Shown: positions 44,197 to 55,438, counted from the first letter of the stretch. The stretch: DNA of 59,725 bases from Planctomycetota bacterium (GCA_024276195.1 JAJRXR010000057.1:1-59725); one strand, 5' to 3'. Numbers and translations are program-made. Notes: generated from the letters alone by a model not told the origin.

Positions 44197-47118
44197 GTGC
44201 GTTCCCGCCGAATCGCCATCCTCCTGGGCCTTCTCGTCGCGCCGCTCGCCCCGGGCGCCCAGCCGCTCGCCTCCGCGCCCGAAGACCGGGCCGCAGAGCT
44301 CAGCCAGGCCCCCGAGCGAGCCCGCCCCCTGCCCGCCGCCGTCCGTCCGGAGCGGGCCTCGCGCGTTGTCGCCCTGTTCGACTTTGAGGAGGAGTACACC
44401 AACCCCCTTGAGGTTCCCGAGGGCTGGGTTCGGGGTCAGACCGACGCCGCCATCGGTCGCGAGCGCGAAGGCTTCCCCCGCTTCAACCGCGCCAAGCTCG
44501 ATTACTTCGCCCCCGCACTCCAGGGCGAGGGCAGCCTCCGCCTCGAAGCCATGGGCGGCTCGGGCAGCCTGCTCATGCGCCCGGGCGTCATCCCCATCTT
44601 CCCCGGCGCCGACTACATGATCGTCGCCAGCGTCCGAACCAAAGACGCCACCCACGCCCGCGCCGTGCTCGCCGCCCGCCTGCTCGACCAATCGCTCGAC
44701 CCCATCCCCGGCTCCGAGTCCCGCTCCGCGCCCGTGCGATCCAACGGCGCATGGACCCGCATGCGCACCCCCGTGCTGGGCGAGTTCGACAACGCCGCCT
44801 ACCTCCAGCTCGAGCTGCTCCTGCTCCAGCCCGACCAGCTCGACCCCGACCGCAAGAACGCCCCGTTCTACATCGCGCAAGAGGACTACAGCGCCCGCGC
44901 CTGGTTCGACGATGTGGGCGTCGTCGCCCTCCCCCGCATCGAAATCCAGATCGCCAGCCCGGGCAGCGTCGCCGTCATGCCCGAGCGCCCCGTCTTCGAG
45001 CTGCTTGTCCGCGATCTCGCCGGAGACCCCCTGCGCATCGACGCGATCATCACCGACGCGCAGGGGCGCGAGGTCGATCGCCTCACCCGGCGCATGCCCG
45101 GCGGGCGCCTCGTTGAAACCTGGACGCCCCAGATCGACCGCCTCGGCTGGTACCGCGCCGTGCTCGAGGTCCGCGCGGGCGACACCCTCGTCGGCTCGAG
45201 CGACACCCCCTTCGCCTGGGTCCCCCCGCGCCGCCTTCCCGAACGCATCGCCCAGAGCCTGGTCGGGCGCCCGATCATGCTCGAAGACTGGGAGCAGTTC
45301 GGGCTCGTGCTCGAGCGCGTGCCCGACCCCGCGATCGACGACCTCGTTGATCTCATCAACGCCTCGGGCGTCGGCAGCGCCACCATCGGCGCCTGGGGCC
45401 AGTTCGACGACCAGGACGCCCAGAATGCGCACATGCTCGCCCTCGCACCCGCGATCAACACGCTCATCGACAACTGGGTCCGTGTCACCCTCTCCCTCGC
45501 CAGCGTCCCCCCGGACATGGCCCAGAGCGCCACCATCGACCGCCACGACGTGCTCGCCCTGCTCGCTGGCGACGAGTCCGTCTGGACCGCCGCCACCGCC
45601 CCGCTCATCGACCGCTTCGGTCAGCGCGTTCGGCGCTGGCAGATCGGCTCCCCCGTCGCCAGCGCCCCGCTCGAGCCGACCGACCTCCCCGCCGCCCTCG
45701 ACCGCATCGACGCCGCCCTCTCGGACATGATCCCAGGCCCCATCATCGACATCCCCTGGCACACCGACGACCTGCTCGACCCCGCCGCAGCACGCTGGGG
45801 ACGCGACATCACACTCCTCAGCATCCCCGGCAGCCAGCCCGACGCCTACGCCCTGCTCGCACAAGACTGGGCCAAGGCCCGCTCGCTCGCGCCCGTCCCC
45901 GCGAGCGCCGACCCCTCCGACCAGCCGGGCCTGACCTTCGTGATCGACCCGATCGACCCCGAGAGCTACGGGGCGCGCACGTCCGCAGCCGAGTTCGTGC
46001 GCCACAGCGTCATGTTCTGGGGCGCCTTCGCCCAGGCGCCCGGCTCCGACGCCGACCACCCGCCCCGGACCACGCTGGCGTTGGCCAACCCCTGGGTCAT
46101 TCAGCCCGGGCGCACCCCCCACGCCGTTCCAACCCCCGCCTTCCCCGCCATGCGCGCCCTGATCGACCGCCTCAGCGGGCGGCGCGTCACACGCACGCTC
46201 GACAACCACCCGGGCGTCCGCGCCCTCCTCCTCGAGCCCGCACACGGTGTCTCACCCATCGGCGCCATCGTCCTCTGGAGCGAGGGCGCCGAGAATGCCA
46301 CCTTCGAGCTCTACCTGGGCGATGGCGGCGTCACCGCCGTCGATATCTTCGGCAACCACTCGCCCATCGACGCGACCATGATCCCGGGCCTGGACATCCC
46401 CCTCCACCGCATCGAGGTGACACGCGAACCCATCTTCCTCGAAGGCGTTGACACCACGCTCGTCAAGTTCCTCGCCGCCCTCAAGCTCGAGCCCTCCATG
46501 CTCGCGAGCACGGGCGACCAGCACGAGGCGTCGCTCACCATCGAGAACCCCTGGCGCGTCCCGATCCGCGGCGCCGTCTACATCGTCGAGCCCGGAGGCT
46601 ACTCCGATCCATCCGGCGAGATCGACCGGAGCTGGCGCATCTCCCCGCGCAAGGTTCCGTTCCGCCTCGACGCCGGCGCCCGACGCGAGTTCCCCGTCGC
46701 CGTCGCCTTCAGCCTCGCCGAAGAGGCCGGACAGAAGCGCGTCATCATGGACGTCGAGATCATCGCCGAGCGCGACCACGGCGTCGTCCGCACCGACCAC
46801 CCCATCACCGTCGGCCTCCCCGGCATCGACATGGACCTCAGCGCCCAGCGCGTCATCGGCGCCGACGGCGTCGAGTTCGTCGCCGTTGATCTGCTCATCA
46901 CCAACCGGCGCGCCGAGCCCGTCTCCTTCGACCTCATCGGCGTCGCCCCGGGGCGCCCCCGCGAACGCACCAGCGTCCCCGAGCTCGCCCCGGGCGAGAT
47001 CGCCGCCCGCACCCTCGCCTTCGAGTGGGACGCCAACCTCACCCGGTCGCGCATCGCCATCAGCCTCATCCTCCCCGACGACGAGGGGCGACTCAACAAA
47101 TCGGTCAGCGTGGACTAG
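44197..47118 (+). CDS. Large exported protein, unknown function
   Basis: A 973-residue protein with an N-terminal signal (RIAILLGLLVAPLAPGAQ) after a GTG at 44197. The first 270 residues look like a carbohydrate-binding-type beta-sandwich (VVALFDFEEEYTNPLEVPEG, LMRPGVIPIFPGADYMIV). The middle (about 350-620) alternates as in a TIM barrel, and the C-terminal 350 residues are beta-rich with a PISFDL-like fold typical of glycan-active proteins. A glycosidase-like role is possible, but I find no convincing catalytic pair, so none is assigned. Gene is complete and isolated. Confidence 0.65.
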   Translation: MRSRRIAILLGLLVAPLAPGAQPLASAPEDRAAELSQAPERARPLPAAVRPERASRVVALFDFEEEYTNPLEVPEGWVRGQTDAAIGREREGFPRFNRAKLDYFAPALQGEGSLRLEAMGGSGSLLMRPGVIPIFPGADYMIVASVRTKDATHARAVLAARLLDQSLDPIPGSESRSAPVRSNGAWTRMRTPVLGEFDNAAYLQLELLLLQPDQLDPDRKNAPFYIAQEDYSARAWFDDVGVVALPRIEIQIASPGSVAVMPERPVFELLVRDLAGDPLRIDAIITDAQGREVDRLTRRMPGGRLVETWTPQIDRLGWYRAVLEVRAGDTLVGSSDTPFAWVPPRRLPERIAQSLVGRPIMLEDWEQFGLVLERVPDPAIDDLVDLINASGVGSATIGAWGQFDDQDAQNAHMLALAPAINTLIDNWVRVTLSLASVPPDMAQSATIDRHDVLALLAGDESVWTAATAPLIDRFGQRVRRWQIGSPVASAPLEPTDLPAALDRIDAALSDMIPGPIIDIPWHTDDLLDPAAARWGRDITLLSIPGSQPDAYALLAQDWAKARSLAPVPASADPSDQPGLTFVIDPIDPESYGARTSAAEFVRHSVMFWGAFAQAPGSDADHPPRTTLALANPWVIQPGRTPHAVPTPAFPAMRALIDRLSGRRVTRTLDNHPGVRALLLEPAHGVSPIGAIVLWSEGAENATFELYLGDGGVTAVDIFGNHSPIDATMIPGLDIPLHRIEVTREPIFLEGVDTTLVKFLAALKLEPSMLASTGDQHEASLTIENPWRVPIRGAVYIVEPGGYSDPSGEIDRSWRISPRKVPFRLDAGARREFPVAVAFSLAEEAGQKRVIMDVEIIAERDHGVVRTDHPITVGLPGIDMDLSAQRVIGADGVEFVAVDLLITNRRAEPVSFDLIGVAPGRPRERTSVPELAPGEIAARTLAFEWDANLTRSRIAISLILPDDEGRLNKSVSVD

Positions 47119-47257
47119 ATCGCACACGCGGGCGCCCTGCCCCCCTCCGATTCAGGCCAGCGCCATGCCCGGCTCCATGCAGCCGGTCGCCGCCGCCCGC
47201 GCCGCGCATAGCGATTCCTATGATGCCCGACAACGCGCCTCTCACCAGGAGATCCCC

Positions 47258-47752
47258 ATGCCCGCCAGCGATCCCGTCCAGATCCTCCTCGCCCACAACC
47301 ACTGGGCCACGCGCAACGTCCTCGACGCCTGCGCCAAGCTCACCGACGCACAACTCGACCAGGAGTTTGAGATGGGCGCCGGCTCACTCCGCGCCACCAT
47401 GACCCACGTCCTCGGCGCCTTGCGCGGCTGGGGCGACCTCCTCGCCCAACGCGACCAGCGCGAACGCCTCGAAACCCAGGACCCGCTCTCGCCCGTGCAA
47501 CTGCTCGAGATGCTCGACGAGGTCGGCGCCGACATCCTCGCCACGGTGGACAGCCCCCTCGATGAAGTCCTCACCGCCGAACGAGGCGGCAAGTCCTACT
47601 CCTTCACCCGCGGCGCCATCCTCACCCACGTCACCACCCATGGCATGCACCACCGCGCCCAGGTTCTGAACATGCTCCGCCACCTCGGCGTCGATCCCGT
47701 CCCTCCCAGCAGCGTCATGGAGTGGACCTTTATGGTGGACAACAACAGCTAG
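47258..47752 (+). CDS. DinB family protein
   Basis: A 164-residue four-helix-bundle protein of the DinB/YfiT superfamily, metal-dependent enzymes that often use thiols such as bacillithiol as partners. The three family metal ligands are consistent with His in LLAHNHWA/MTHVLGAL and His in THGMHHRAQVLN. The WTFMVDNN end and the short length are typical. An aggaga sequence precedes the ATG. The exact reaction is unknown for most members. The alpha/beta hydrolase starts 5 bases after its stop. Confidence 0.87.
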   Translation: MPASDPVQILLAHNHWATRNVLDACAKLTDAQLDQEFEMGAGSLRATMTHVLGALRGWGDLLAQRDQRERLETQDPLSPVQLLEMLDEVGADILATVDSPLDEVLTAERGGKSYSFTRGAILTHVTTHGMHHRAQVLNMLRHLGVDPVPPSSVMEWTFMVDNNS

Positions 47753-47756
47753 GCGC

Positions 47757-48668
47757 ATGGCACATCCAAAGACAAAGGCAAAGACTAAGGGCGAGAAAGC
47801 CGCGCGCCCGACCCGCCGGCGCGCCGTTGTGCGCCTTCTCGTGATTGTCAGTATCCCCGCAGCGCTGATCGGAGCCGCAGCCGCCATGAACTTCGGCGAA
47901 CGCCTCGTGTACTTCCCGTCTCGTGACTCCTTCGACACGCCCCGCGGCTACGAGGACGTGACCTTCCGCAACGACGCGGGGCACACGCTCCACGCCTGGT
48001 TCCTCCCCGCCAAGGGAGCTGAGCCGGGCCAAGCTCTCCCCGTCGTTCTTCACGCCCACGGCAACGCCGGCAACGTCTCCCACCACGCCGGGTTTTCCAG
48101 CTTCCTCACCTACCGCGGCGTCCACGTTCTCGTCTTCGACTACCGCGGGTACGGCCGCTCCGACAAGGCCAGAATCAACCGCGCCGCCTTGCTCGAAGAT
48201 ACCCAGGCCGCGTTGGCCTACCTGCGATCGCGCCCGGACGTCGATCCAGACCGTGTGGGTCTTTATGGCGTAAGCCTCGGCGGCGTGCCCGCATTGCACG
48301 CCGCCGCCCTCGACCAGCGTGTTCCAGCCGTCGCGACCCTCTCGGCGTTCTCGTCTTGGAACGCTGTTGCCGCCGACCACCTGCCGGTGCTGGGTCCGCT
48401 GCTCATCCGCGCAGGCCTCGATCCCATTGACGCCATCCGTGAACTCGGTTCACGCCCGCTCCTGCTCGTCCATGGTGATGCCGACACCATCGTTCGGCGC
48501 CACCACATGGCTCGCCTCGCCGATGCCGCCCGCGAGGCCGGGGTTCCTGTCACGACGCACACCGCACAGGGCGCCGACCACAACGACATCATCTTCACCC
48601 ATCCCGCCGCCTCGGAGGCGATCGCGGATTTCTTTGCCCAGCACCTCACGACGCCTCCGAGCCCTTGA
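47757..48668 (+). CDS. Alpha/beta hydrolase, membrane-anchored (Bem46-like)
   Basis: A 303-residue serine hydrolase. After a basic N-terminus (about 25 residues), one hydrophobic segment (VVRLLVIVSIPAALIGAAAA) acts as signal-anchor. The catalytic domain has the oxyanion HAHGNAGN, the nucleophile in YGVSLGG near residue 168, the acid in LLLVHGDADTIV and the His in GADHNDI. It resembles Bem46/ABHD13-type esterases; the substrate is unknown. Codon use is a little less GC-rich than in the neighbours. Confidence 0.9.
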   Translation: MAHPKTKAKTKGEKAARPTRRRAVVRLLVIVSIPAALIGAAAAMNFGERLVYFPSRDSFDTPRGYEDVTFRNDAGHTLHAWFLPAKGAEPGQALPVVLHAHGNAGNVSHHAGFSSFLTYRGVHVLVFDYRGYGRSDKARINRAALLEDTQAALAYLRSRPDVDPDRVGLYGVSLGGVPALHAAALDQRVPAVATLSAFSSWNAVAADHLPVLGPLLIRAGLDPIDAIRELGSRPLLLVHGDADTIVRRHHMARLADAAREAGVPVTTHTAQGADHNDIIFTHPAASEAIADFFAQHLTTPPSP

Positions 48669-48685
48669 CCCGTGGGCTACTGTTC

Positions 48686-48700
48686 CTAGAGTGATTCTAA
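48686..48700 (+). promoter_or_regulatory. Candidate Fur/PerR-type operator upstream of katA
   Basis: ctagagtgattctaa is an imperfect 7-1-7 palindrome 58 bases before the katA start. It matches the site at 50482-50496 (read in reverse) at 11 of 15 positions and resembles the tgagaatcattctca type of Fur box. Regulation by iron or peroxide is inferred. Confidence 0.35.
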
Positions 48701-48758
48701 ACTAGTGGGTAGCCCCGGGCTTCCCGGCGCCGAACGCCAGATCACGAGGAGCGACACG

Positions 48759-50264
48759 ATGAGCGACCACCCGAACCTGACCACCGCCGAGGGGCGTCCG
48801 ATCGCCGACCAGCACAACTCCGAGACCGCAGGCCCGCGCGGCCCGCTGCTCATGCAGGACGTCCAGCTCCTCGAGCAGATGCAGCACTTCAACCGCGAAC
48901 GCATCCCCGAGCGCATCGTCCACGCCAAGGGCTCCGGCGCCTACGGCACGTTCAAGGTGACTGGCGATATCACCAAATACTCCAAAGCCTCCGTCTTCTC
49001 CAAGATCGGCAAGGAGACCGAGGTCTTTGTGCGCTTTTCCACCGTCGCCGGCGAGCGCGGCGCCGCCGACGCCGAACGCGATGTCCGAGGCTTCGCCATC
49101 AAGTTCTACACCGATGAGGGCAACTGGGATCTCGTCGGCAACAACACACCCGTCTTCTTCGTCCGCGACCCCCTCAAGTTCGCCAACTTCATCCACACCC
49201 AGAAGCGCGACCCCAAAACCAACCTCCGCGACAACGACATGCAGTGGGACTTCTGGTCACTCTGCCCCGAATCACTCCACCAGGTGACGATCCTCTTCTC
49301 CGATCGCGGCATCCCCAAGAGCTACCGCACGATGCACGGCTATGGCTCGCACACCTACTCCATGGTCAACGCCAAGGGCGAGCGCGTCTGGGCCAAGTTC
49401 CACTTCAAAAACCAGGCCGGCTTCCAGACCATGACCGACGAAGAGTCCGCCTCGCTCATCGCCTCCGACCGCGAAACACACCAGCGCGACCTCGTCGGCG
49501 CCATCGAAAATGGCGACTTTCCCCGCTGGAACGTCCAGATCCAGGTCATGACCCAGGACGAGGCGACCGCCTGGGAGAAGCGCACCGGCTGGAACCCGTT
49601 CGACCTGACCAAGGTCTGGCCGCACGCCGACTTCCCGCTCATCGACGCCGGCGTGATGGAGCTCAACCGCATCCCGGAGAACTACCACGCCGAGGTCGAG
49701 CAGGCCGCATTCAAGCCCTCCGCTCTTGTCCCGGGCATCGGCGCAAGCCCGGACAAGATGCTCCAGGCGCGCCTGATGTCCTACGCCGACACCCACATGC
49801 ACCGCCTCGGCGTCAACCACCACCAGATCCCCGTCAACAAGCCGCGCTGCCCCGTGATGCACTACATGCGCGACGGCAAGGGCGCCACCGCAGAGACCTA
49901 CGCCTCCGCGCCAAACTACTTCCCCAACTCGCTCCCCGGCACGCCCGCCGAGTGCCCCGCCGCGCGCGACCCCGCGTGGGAGATCGGCCAGAGCACCGTT
50001 GACCGCTTCGACTCGCGCGTCGATCACGACGACTACACCCAGGCCGGCAATCTCTACCGCATGTTCGACGACGCGCACCGCGACCGCCTCACCACGCGCA
50101 TCGCCGGCGCGCTCGGCGATGCTCGCAAGGAAGTTCAGGCCCGCCAGCTCTGCCACTTCTTCCGCGCCGACGAGGACTACGCCAAACGCGTGGCGACCAA
50201 GCTCGGCGTTGACCTCGACGCCATCGTCGCCCAGTGCCCCGAGGCCTTGCACGCCAACTCGTAA
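48759..50264 (+). CDS. katA: Catalase (monofunctional, clade 3-like)
   Basis: A 501-residue heme catalase that disproportionates hydrogen peroxide. The catalytic His is in RIVHAKGSGAYG, the heme-pocket Asn is in the GNWDLVGNNTPVFFVRD segment (VGNNTPVFF), and the RFSTVAGERGAADAERDVRG stretch is diagnostic. The heme-ligand tyrosine is in RLMSYADTHMHRLG near residue 340. The length fits small-subunit catalases. acgagga precedes the ATG. A strong terminator follows at 50292, so it is transcribed alone, possibly under a Fur-type operator. Confidence 0.96.
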   Translation: MSDHPNLTTAEGRPIADQHNSETAGPRGPLLMQDVQLLEQMQHFNRERIPERIVHAKGSGAYGTFKVTGDITKYSKASVFSKIGKETEVFVRFSTVAGERGAADAERDVRGFAIKFYTDEGNWDLVGNNTPVFFVRDPLKFANFIHTQKRDPKTNLRDNDMQWDFWSLCPESLHQVTILFSDRGIPKSYRTMHGYGSHTYSMVNAKGERVWAKFHFKNQAGFQTMTDEESASLIASDRETHQRDLVGAIENGDFPRWNVQIQVMTQDEATAWEKRTGWNPFDLTKVWPHADFPLIDAGVMELNRIPENYHAEVEQAAFKPSALVPGIGASPDKMLQARLMSYADTHMHRLGVNHHQIPVNKPRCPVMHYMRDGKGATAETYASAPNYFPNSLPGTPAECPAARDPAWEIGQSTVDRFDSRVDHDDYTQAGNLYRMFDDAHRDRLTTRIAGALGDARKEVQARQLCHFFRADEDYAKRVATKLGVDLDAIVAQCPEALHANS

Positions 50265-50291
50265 AGCCGGAAACTCGCCCCCCACCCCCCC

Positions 50292-50335
50292 GAACGCCCC
50301 GTGCGGCTTCATGCCCGCGGGGCGTTCCCCTTTTT
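50292..50335 (+). terminator. Intrinsic terminator after katA
   Basis: gaacgccccg and cggggcgttc form a 10-bp stem around a 16-base loop, followed by cccc and five T. It lies 28 bases after the katA stop. Confidence 0.75.
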
Positions 50336-50481
50336 CCGGGGGTCGCCCCCTCGCTGCTCCCCCCGAGACCGACCAGACACCCCGCGAACCCGCTTTCCTT
50401 CCGCCTCTCAGGCCAAGTACCGCTCTCAAATCGTCGATCCGGCAGACTGGCGAGCGCCGATCGCACCCCGCCGTTCGGAAC

Positions 50482-50496
50482 TGAGAATCAGTCTCA
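50482..50496 (+). promoter_or_regulatory. Candidate Fur-type operator upstream of the DUF454 gene
   Basis: tgagaatcagtctca is a near-perfect 7-1-7 palindrome ending 13 bases before the ATG, closely resembling known Fur boxes. Its closeness to the start suggests repression. Inference from motif only. Confidence 0.45.
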
Positions 50497-50509
50497 ACAG
50501 AGGTGGTCC

Positions 50510-50989
50510 ATGTCCAGAAACGCGCCTTCAATCGAGCACCGGCGCGCCCCAGCGGGCGTCCCGGGCTTTATGTCCACCCACCCCGCCGGGGCGCGCTGTC
50601 CGGCTCTTCAACCCCAGACCATCCGGTTCACGCCCTGGCGTTGGGCTCTGGCCTTCGTGGGTGTGCTCGCGGTCTCTGTGGGGGCCTTGGGTGTTGTTGT
50701 CCCCGGTCTGCCGACCACGATCTTTCTGATCATCGCCTCCTGGTGCTTCACCAAGAGCTGCCCTTGGCTCGAAACCCGCCTAATCCGCAACCGCTACTTC
50801 CGCCCCTTCCTCGTCTTTATGGAGCCCGGCGTCCGGATGCCCCTCCGCGCCAAGGTCATCGCCAACGCCATGATGTGGCTCGCCATCGCGGCCAGCTCCG
50901 GCGTGTTCCTCGCCCGCGGCGACTGGCCCATCGCGCTGCCCGTCATCCTCGCCGGCGCCGTCGGCTCCTGGTTCATCGCCCGGCGGTAG
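50510..50989 (+). CDS. DUF454 (YbaN-like) inner membrane protein
   Basis: A 159-residue membrane protein. After a roughly 40-residue hydrophilic N-terminus, the conserved DUF454 core appears as ALAFVGVLAVSVGALGVVVP, then GLPTTIFLIIASWCFTKSC, then LIRNRYFRPFL. Two more helices close the protein (MMWLAIAASSGVFLA and ALPVILAGAVGSWFIA). Function unknown; in many bacteria the gene is iron- or stress-controlled next to hemin or peroxide genes. Here it follows katA and has a Fur-like palindrome 14 bases before its ATG. Confidence 0.85.
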   Translation: MSRNAPSIEHRRAPAGVPGFMSTHPAGARCPALQPQTIRFTPWRWALAFVGVLAVSVGALGVVVPGLPTTIFLIIASWCFTKSCPWLETRLIRNRYFRPFLVFMEPGVRMPLRAKVIANAMMWLAIAASSGVFLARGDWPIALPVILAGAVGSWFIARR

Positions 50990-51060
50990 ATCGTTCCTCG
51001 AATCAGGGCCTTGGATTACATTTCCTGCGCGAGTTCGCTCGGCCAGAGTAGGATGTCATT

Positions 51061-51687
51061 ATGTCAATCGAGAGTGACTATCACAATATCATCCGACTCG
51101 GGCGCGAGCTCGCAATGATTGACGGATCACACTCGGACAGAATGATTCAACACGTCGCACAGTGTGCAGAAGCATTTCCTTCCTGCGAATGGGAACCGGT
51201 CCAGCAGACGGACTGGAGTGCCGACGTATTCGCGGGCCAGGAGTGGTTGTCCCGACTTCTTCGGGAAGAGGCCCTCCCGAGCAATGTCGTCTCGTTGTGG
51301 GTTGATGTTCCTCGGATCGAGATGAACCCAGCCAACATCTACCTGCATGGGTGCGATGGGTTTGATCCGGACGATGAAGACGCGGAGTGGGCCAGCTCCG
51401 CGATGTACTCGCGAAACCTTGTGATCAATGAGTTCGAGGTTCCTTCGCTGGCAGATATGCGAGAGCGAATATCACTGGACCCTAAAAGAAATGACCAGCT
51501 CCTTAGCGCCACGCCGCCAGCCGTGGTCGCCTCGCTGCTAATTGATGCGCTCCCGGAAGTTGCCGACGAGTTGCTGTTCGGCTATCACCGATCGCTAGGC
51601 GTCGGGGTCGGATTCGCTTCCGGCGGCATCCTGAACATCGGTTGGATCACGCCTGATGGGTGGACTCGTCTGAATGGGTCATCCTGA
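51061..51687 (+). CDS. Hypothetical protein
   Basis: A 208-residue soluble protein that I do not recognise. It is acidic with a DGFDPDDEDAEW stretch in the middle and a C-terminal VGVGFASGGILNIGWITPDGW, which reads like an edge strand. No signal or membrane helix. The gene is clearly more AT-rich than the neighbours and lies alone between the DUF454 gene and the TPP riboswitch, features also seen in the genes at 20563 and 54021. It could be a small immunity-type or stress protein, but nothing in sequence decides it. Confidence 0.7.
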   Translation: MSIESDYHNIIRLGRELAMIDGSHSDRMIQHVAQCAEAFPSCEWEPVQQTDWSADVFAGQEWLSRLLREEALPSNVVSLWVDVPRIEMNPANIYLHGCDGFDPDDEDAEWASSAMYSRNLVINEFEVPSLADMRERISLDPKRNDQLLSATPPAVVASLLIDALPEVADELLFGYHRSLGVGVGFASGGILNIGWITPDGWTRLNGSS

Positions 51688-51708
51688 TCCCCTACACTCT
51701 CCCCATCG

Positions 51709-51792
51709 CACGGGGCGCCCGGGCCACAGTGAGCCCGGGCTGAGAAGCGCCCGTTGAACCTGATCCGGTTCGTACCGGCGTAGGGATTGCGA
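51709..51792 (+). promoter_or_regulatory. TPP riboswitch (THI element) controlling thiC
   Basis: Contains ggggcgcccgggccac, ctgagaagcgcccgttgaac, ctgatccggtt and ggcgtaggga, the conserved order of a thiamine-pyrophosphate aptamer. It lies 136 bases before the thiC ATG. The space between holds two palindromes (51806-51861) and a Shine-Dalgarno, so the expression platform is unusual. Confidence 0.93.
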
Positions 51793-51805
51793 TTGGCCCC
51801 CGGAC

Positions 51806-51861
51806 CGGAGCGTGCGGCTTCCAGCCGCACAACAAAGCGGAGCGTGCGGCTTCCAGCCGCA
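51806..51861. repeat. Tandem pair of REP-like hairpins between riboswitch and thiC
   Basis: The 24-base unit cggagcgtgcggcttccagc plus cgca appears at 51806-51829 and again at 51838-51861. Each has a tgcggct-tcc-agccgca hairpin. They sit directly after the TPP aptamer and before the thiC ribosome-binding site (about 51918). Confidence 0.85.
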
Positions 51862-51927
51862 TGACCACCCGGTCAAGCCACGCATTCACCTCCCCGCCGC
51901 CGAGCCCTCCCACCCCGGAGGATCGCC

Positions 51928-54018
<2,091 letters not shown>

Positions 54019-54020
54019 TT

Positions 54021-54662
54021 ATGACACTAACCTTCGACTACAAACTCGAAGAGAATGAACTGGGCTGGGCGAAGCTGACCTTGGGTTCTGAAGATCAATC
54101 CTTCGGGACTGGTGTCGCGTATACGCAGGACCCGCTCGGCGAGTTTGCGAAAATCGCTGGCTCTCTCGTTAAGGGCTTCGCAAACACGACGATCGTCATC
54201 GAAGACATGCCCGGTGGCTTTGCGGTCCGATTCTACAAAGACGGCGACAGGCTCCGCTTGCGAGTTCGCGAACTCTCAGATCACCGCGATCATCTACAAA
54301 TGCAATCTGGCCCGATCGTGTTCGAAGCATGGGACTCGCCGACCGCATTTGCTATGCAAGTAACCGAGACGCTCGACAGAATATGGCGTCGCTTTGGTCT
54401 CATTCGTTATGTCAAACTATGGCACACAAATAACTTTCCACTACTGGAGTACTTTCGCCTCCGAATGCTGCTAGATAAGTCGCCGCTGGTCCACGAAATT
54501 GCCGCCGCGGTTCGCCAAGGTCGAGGGTCACCTGAACTCGAACTGCAACTGCTCCTTTCTCCTTGTGATCTCGCCGAATCTGGATCTGGAGTCAATGTGC
54601 CGTTGTGGCCTTACGATGACGATCCGCTGAATCCGGGTGTATTAATTGATGGCAAGAAGTAG
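54021..54662 (+). CDS. Hypothetical protein
   Basis: A 213-residue protein starting 3 bases after thiC. It is clearly AT-richer than thiC and shows no signal or membrane segment. The first half reads as a beta-rich domain (MTLTFDYKLEENELGWAKLT, FAVRFYKDGDRLRLRVRELS), the second as helices (WHTNNFPLLEYFRLRMLLD). I do not recognise the family. Its close spacing would place it under the TPP riboswitch, but the composition suggests recent insertion rather than a thiamine role. The next 138 bases are AT-rich and contain nothing recognisable. Confidence 0.65.
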   Translation: MTLTFDYKLEENELGWAKLTLGSEDQSFGTGVAYTQDPLGEFAKIAGSLVKGFANTTIVIEDMPGGFAVRFYKDGDRLRLRVRELSDHRDHLQMQSGPIVFEAWDSPTAFAMQVTETLDRIWRRFGLIRYVKLWHTNNFPLLEYFRLRMLLDKSPLVHEIAAAVRQGRGSPELELQLLLSPCDLAESGSGVNVPLWPYDDDPLNPGVLIDGKK

Positions 54663-54800
54663 AGTTAGTTCTGCTCTCTTCAAATGCAGAGCATGGTGGA
54701 GAAATAAAAATATCTACATATGTCCGCGTCGCGTGCGCAAGATGATTGTGGTGTGAAGGCGCTGCCTTGATCCCCACCCCAACCCCGCGATCAATCCCCC

Positions 54801-55229
54801 ATGATCGCAACCATCGAGCAAACCGAATCCGCCTCCGGCCCCACCTCACCACTCGCTACCTCACCGCTCCCCTCCCCCATCTCCCCCGCCCTCCTCGCCG
54901 ACTTCCTCGCGGCGGACCTCCCCCTCCTCGCCCTCTGCGATCATCACGACATCGACATCGAAACCCTCGCCGCTTGGCTCGATGATCCACGCGTGCAGGC
55001 CCAGCTCGACGCGCTCGAGCGGGCCGCGCAGGTCCGCGAGCGCCTCGTCAGCGCCCAGGCCCGGGTCGCGGCCGCCGCCCGCCTGCGCGATCTCGTGCTG
55101 TATCCCGCCGACTACGCCAACGCCTCGTGCAAGCTGACCCCCGCCGCCGCCGAAACCGCGCGCAAGGCCGCGGCGAAGCTCCTCGCCCCCGCCCCGTCCG
55201 CGTCAGGCGCCCGATCGCCCGGGGTATTG
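54801..55229 (+). CDS. Hypothetical helical protein, 3' end uncertain (possible frameshift)
   Basis: The frame from the ATG at 54801 looks coding up to about codon 133, with an N-terminal Ser/Pro/Thr-rich stretch. A helical domain follows: ALLADFLAADLPLLALCDHH, then DIETLAAWLDDPRVQAQL, then RAAAKLLAP-type helices (AETARKAAAKLLAPAP). It may be a DNA-binding or regulatory protein of the HTH type, but this is not certain. In this frame no stop occurs until 55712, far inside the next gene and across an antisense gene. A +1 shift in the C-rich run near 55185-55200 would end it at 55229. I give that end as the more plausible one. Confidence 0.45.
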
Positions 55230-55361
55230 ACCCCACGCCAACAGCAAGAACCCAACCCCCGTCAACGCCGGCGGCACAAGCCCCGCAACGCCCCCGATCA
55301 CCAGCATCGCAACGCCCAGCACCACCAGCCCGACCGACACGACGACCTGTTTCTTCACCAT
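55203..55361 (-). CDS. Small membrane protein
   Basis: A 52-residue protein with two hydrophobic segments (VVVSVGLVVLGVAMLVIGGV and PPALTGVGFLLLAWG) joined by a short Ala/Gly loop and a basic MVKKQ start. An AGGAGG ribosome-binding site is 4 bases before the ATG at 55361. It lies antisense to the doubtful end of the gene at 54801, and convergent with it. Two-helix mini-proteins of this type are common; function unknown. Confidence 0.6.
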   Translation of the reverse strand: MVKKQVVVSVGLVVLGVAMLVIGGVAGLVPPALTGVGFLLLAWGQYPGRSGA

Positions 55362-55438
55362 GACGCCTCCTGCGCTCCCGGAACATTTCGCGCCCGCGCG
55401 CCGAACCCCGGGCACTCCTCACACCGTACCATCTCCCC

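Noticed and set aside
44068-46245. 725-codon leftward frame
   Set aside because: Antisense to the exported protein; low complexity, no motif.
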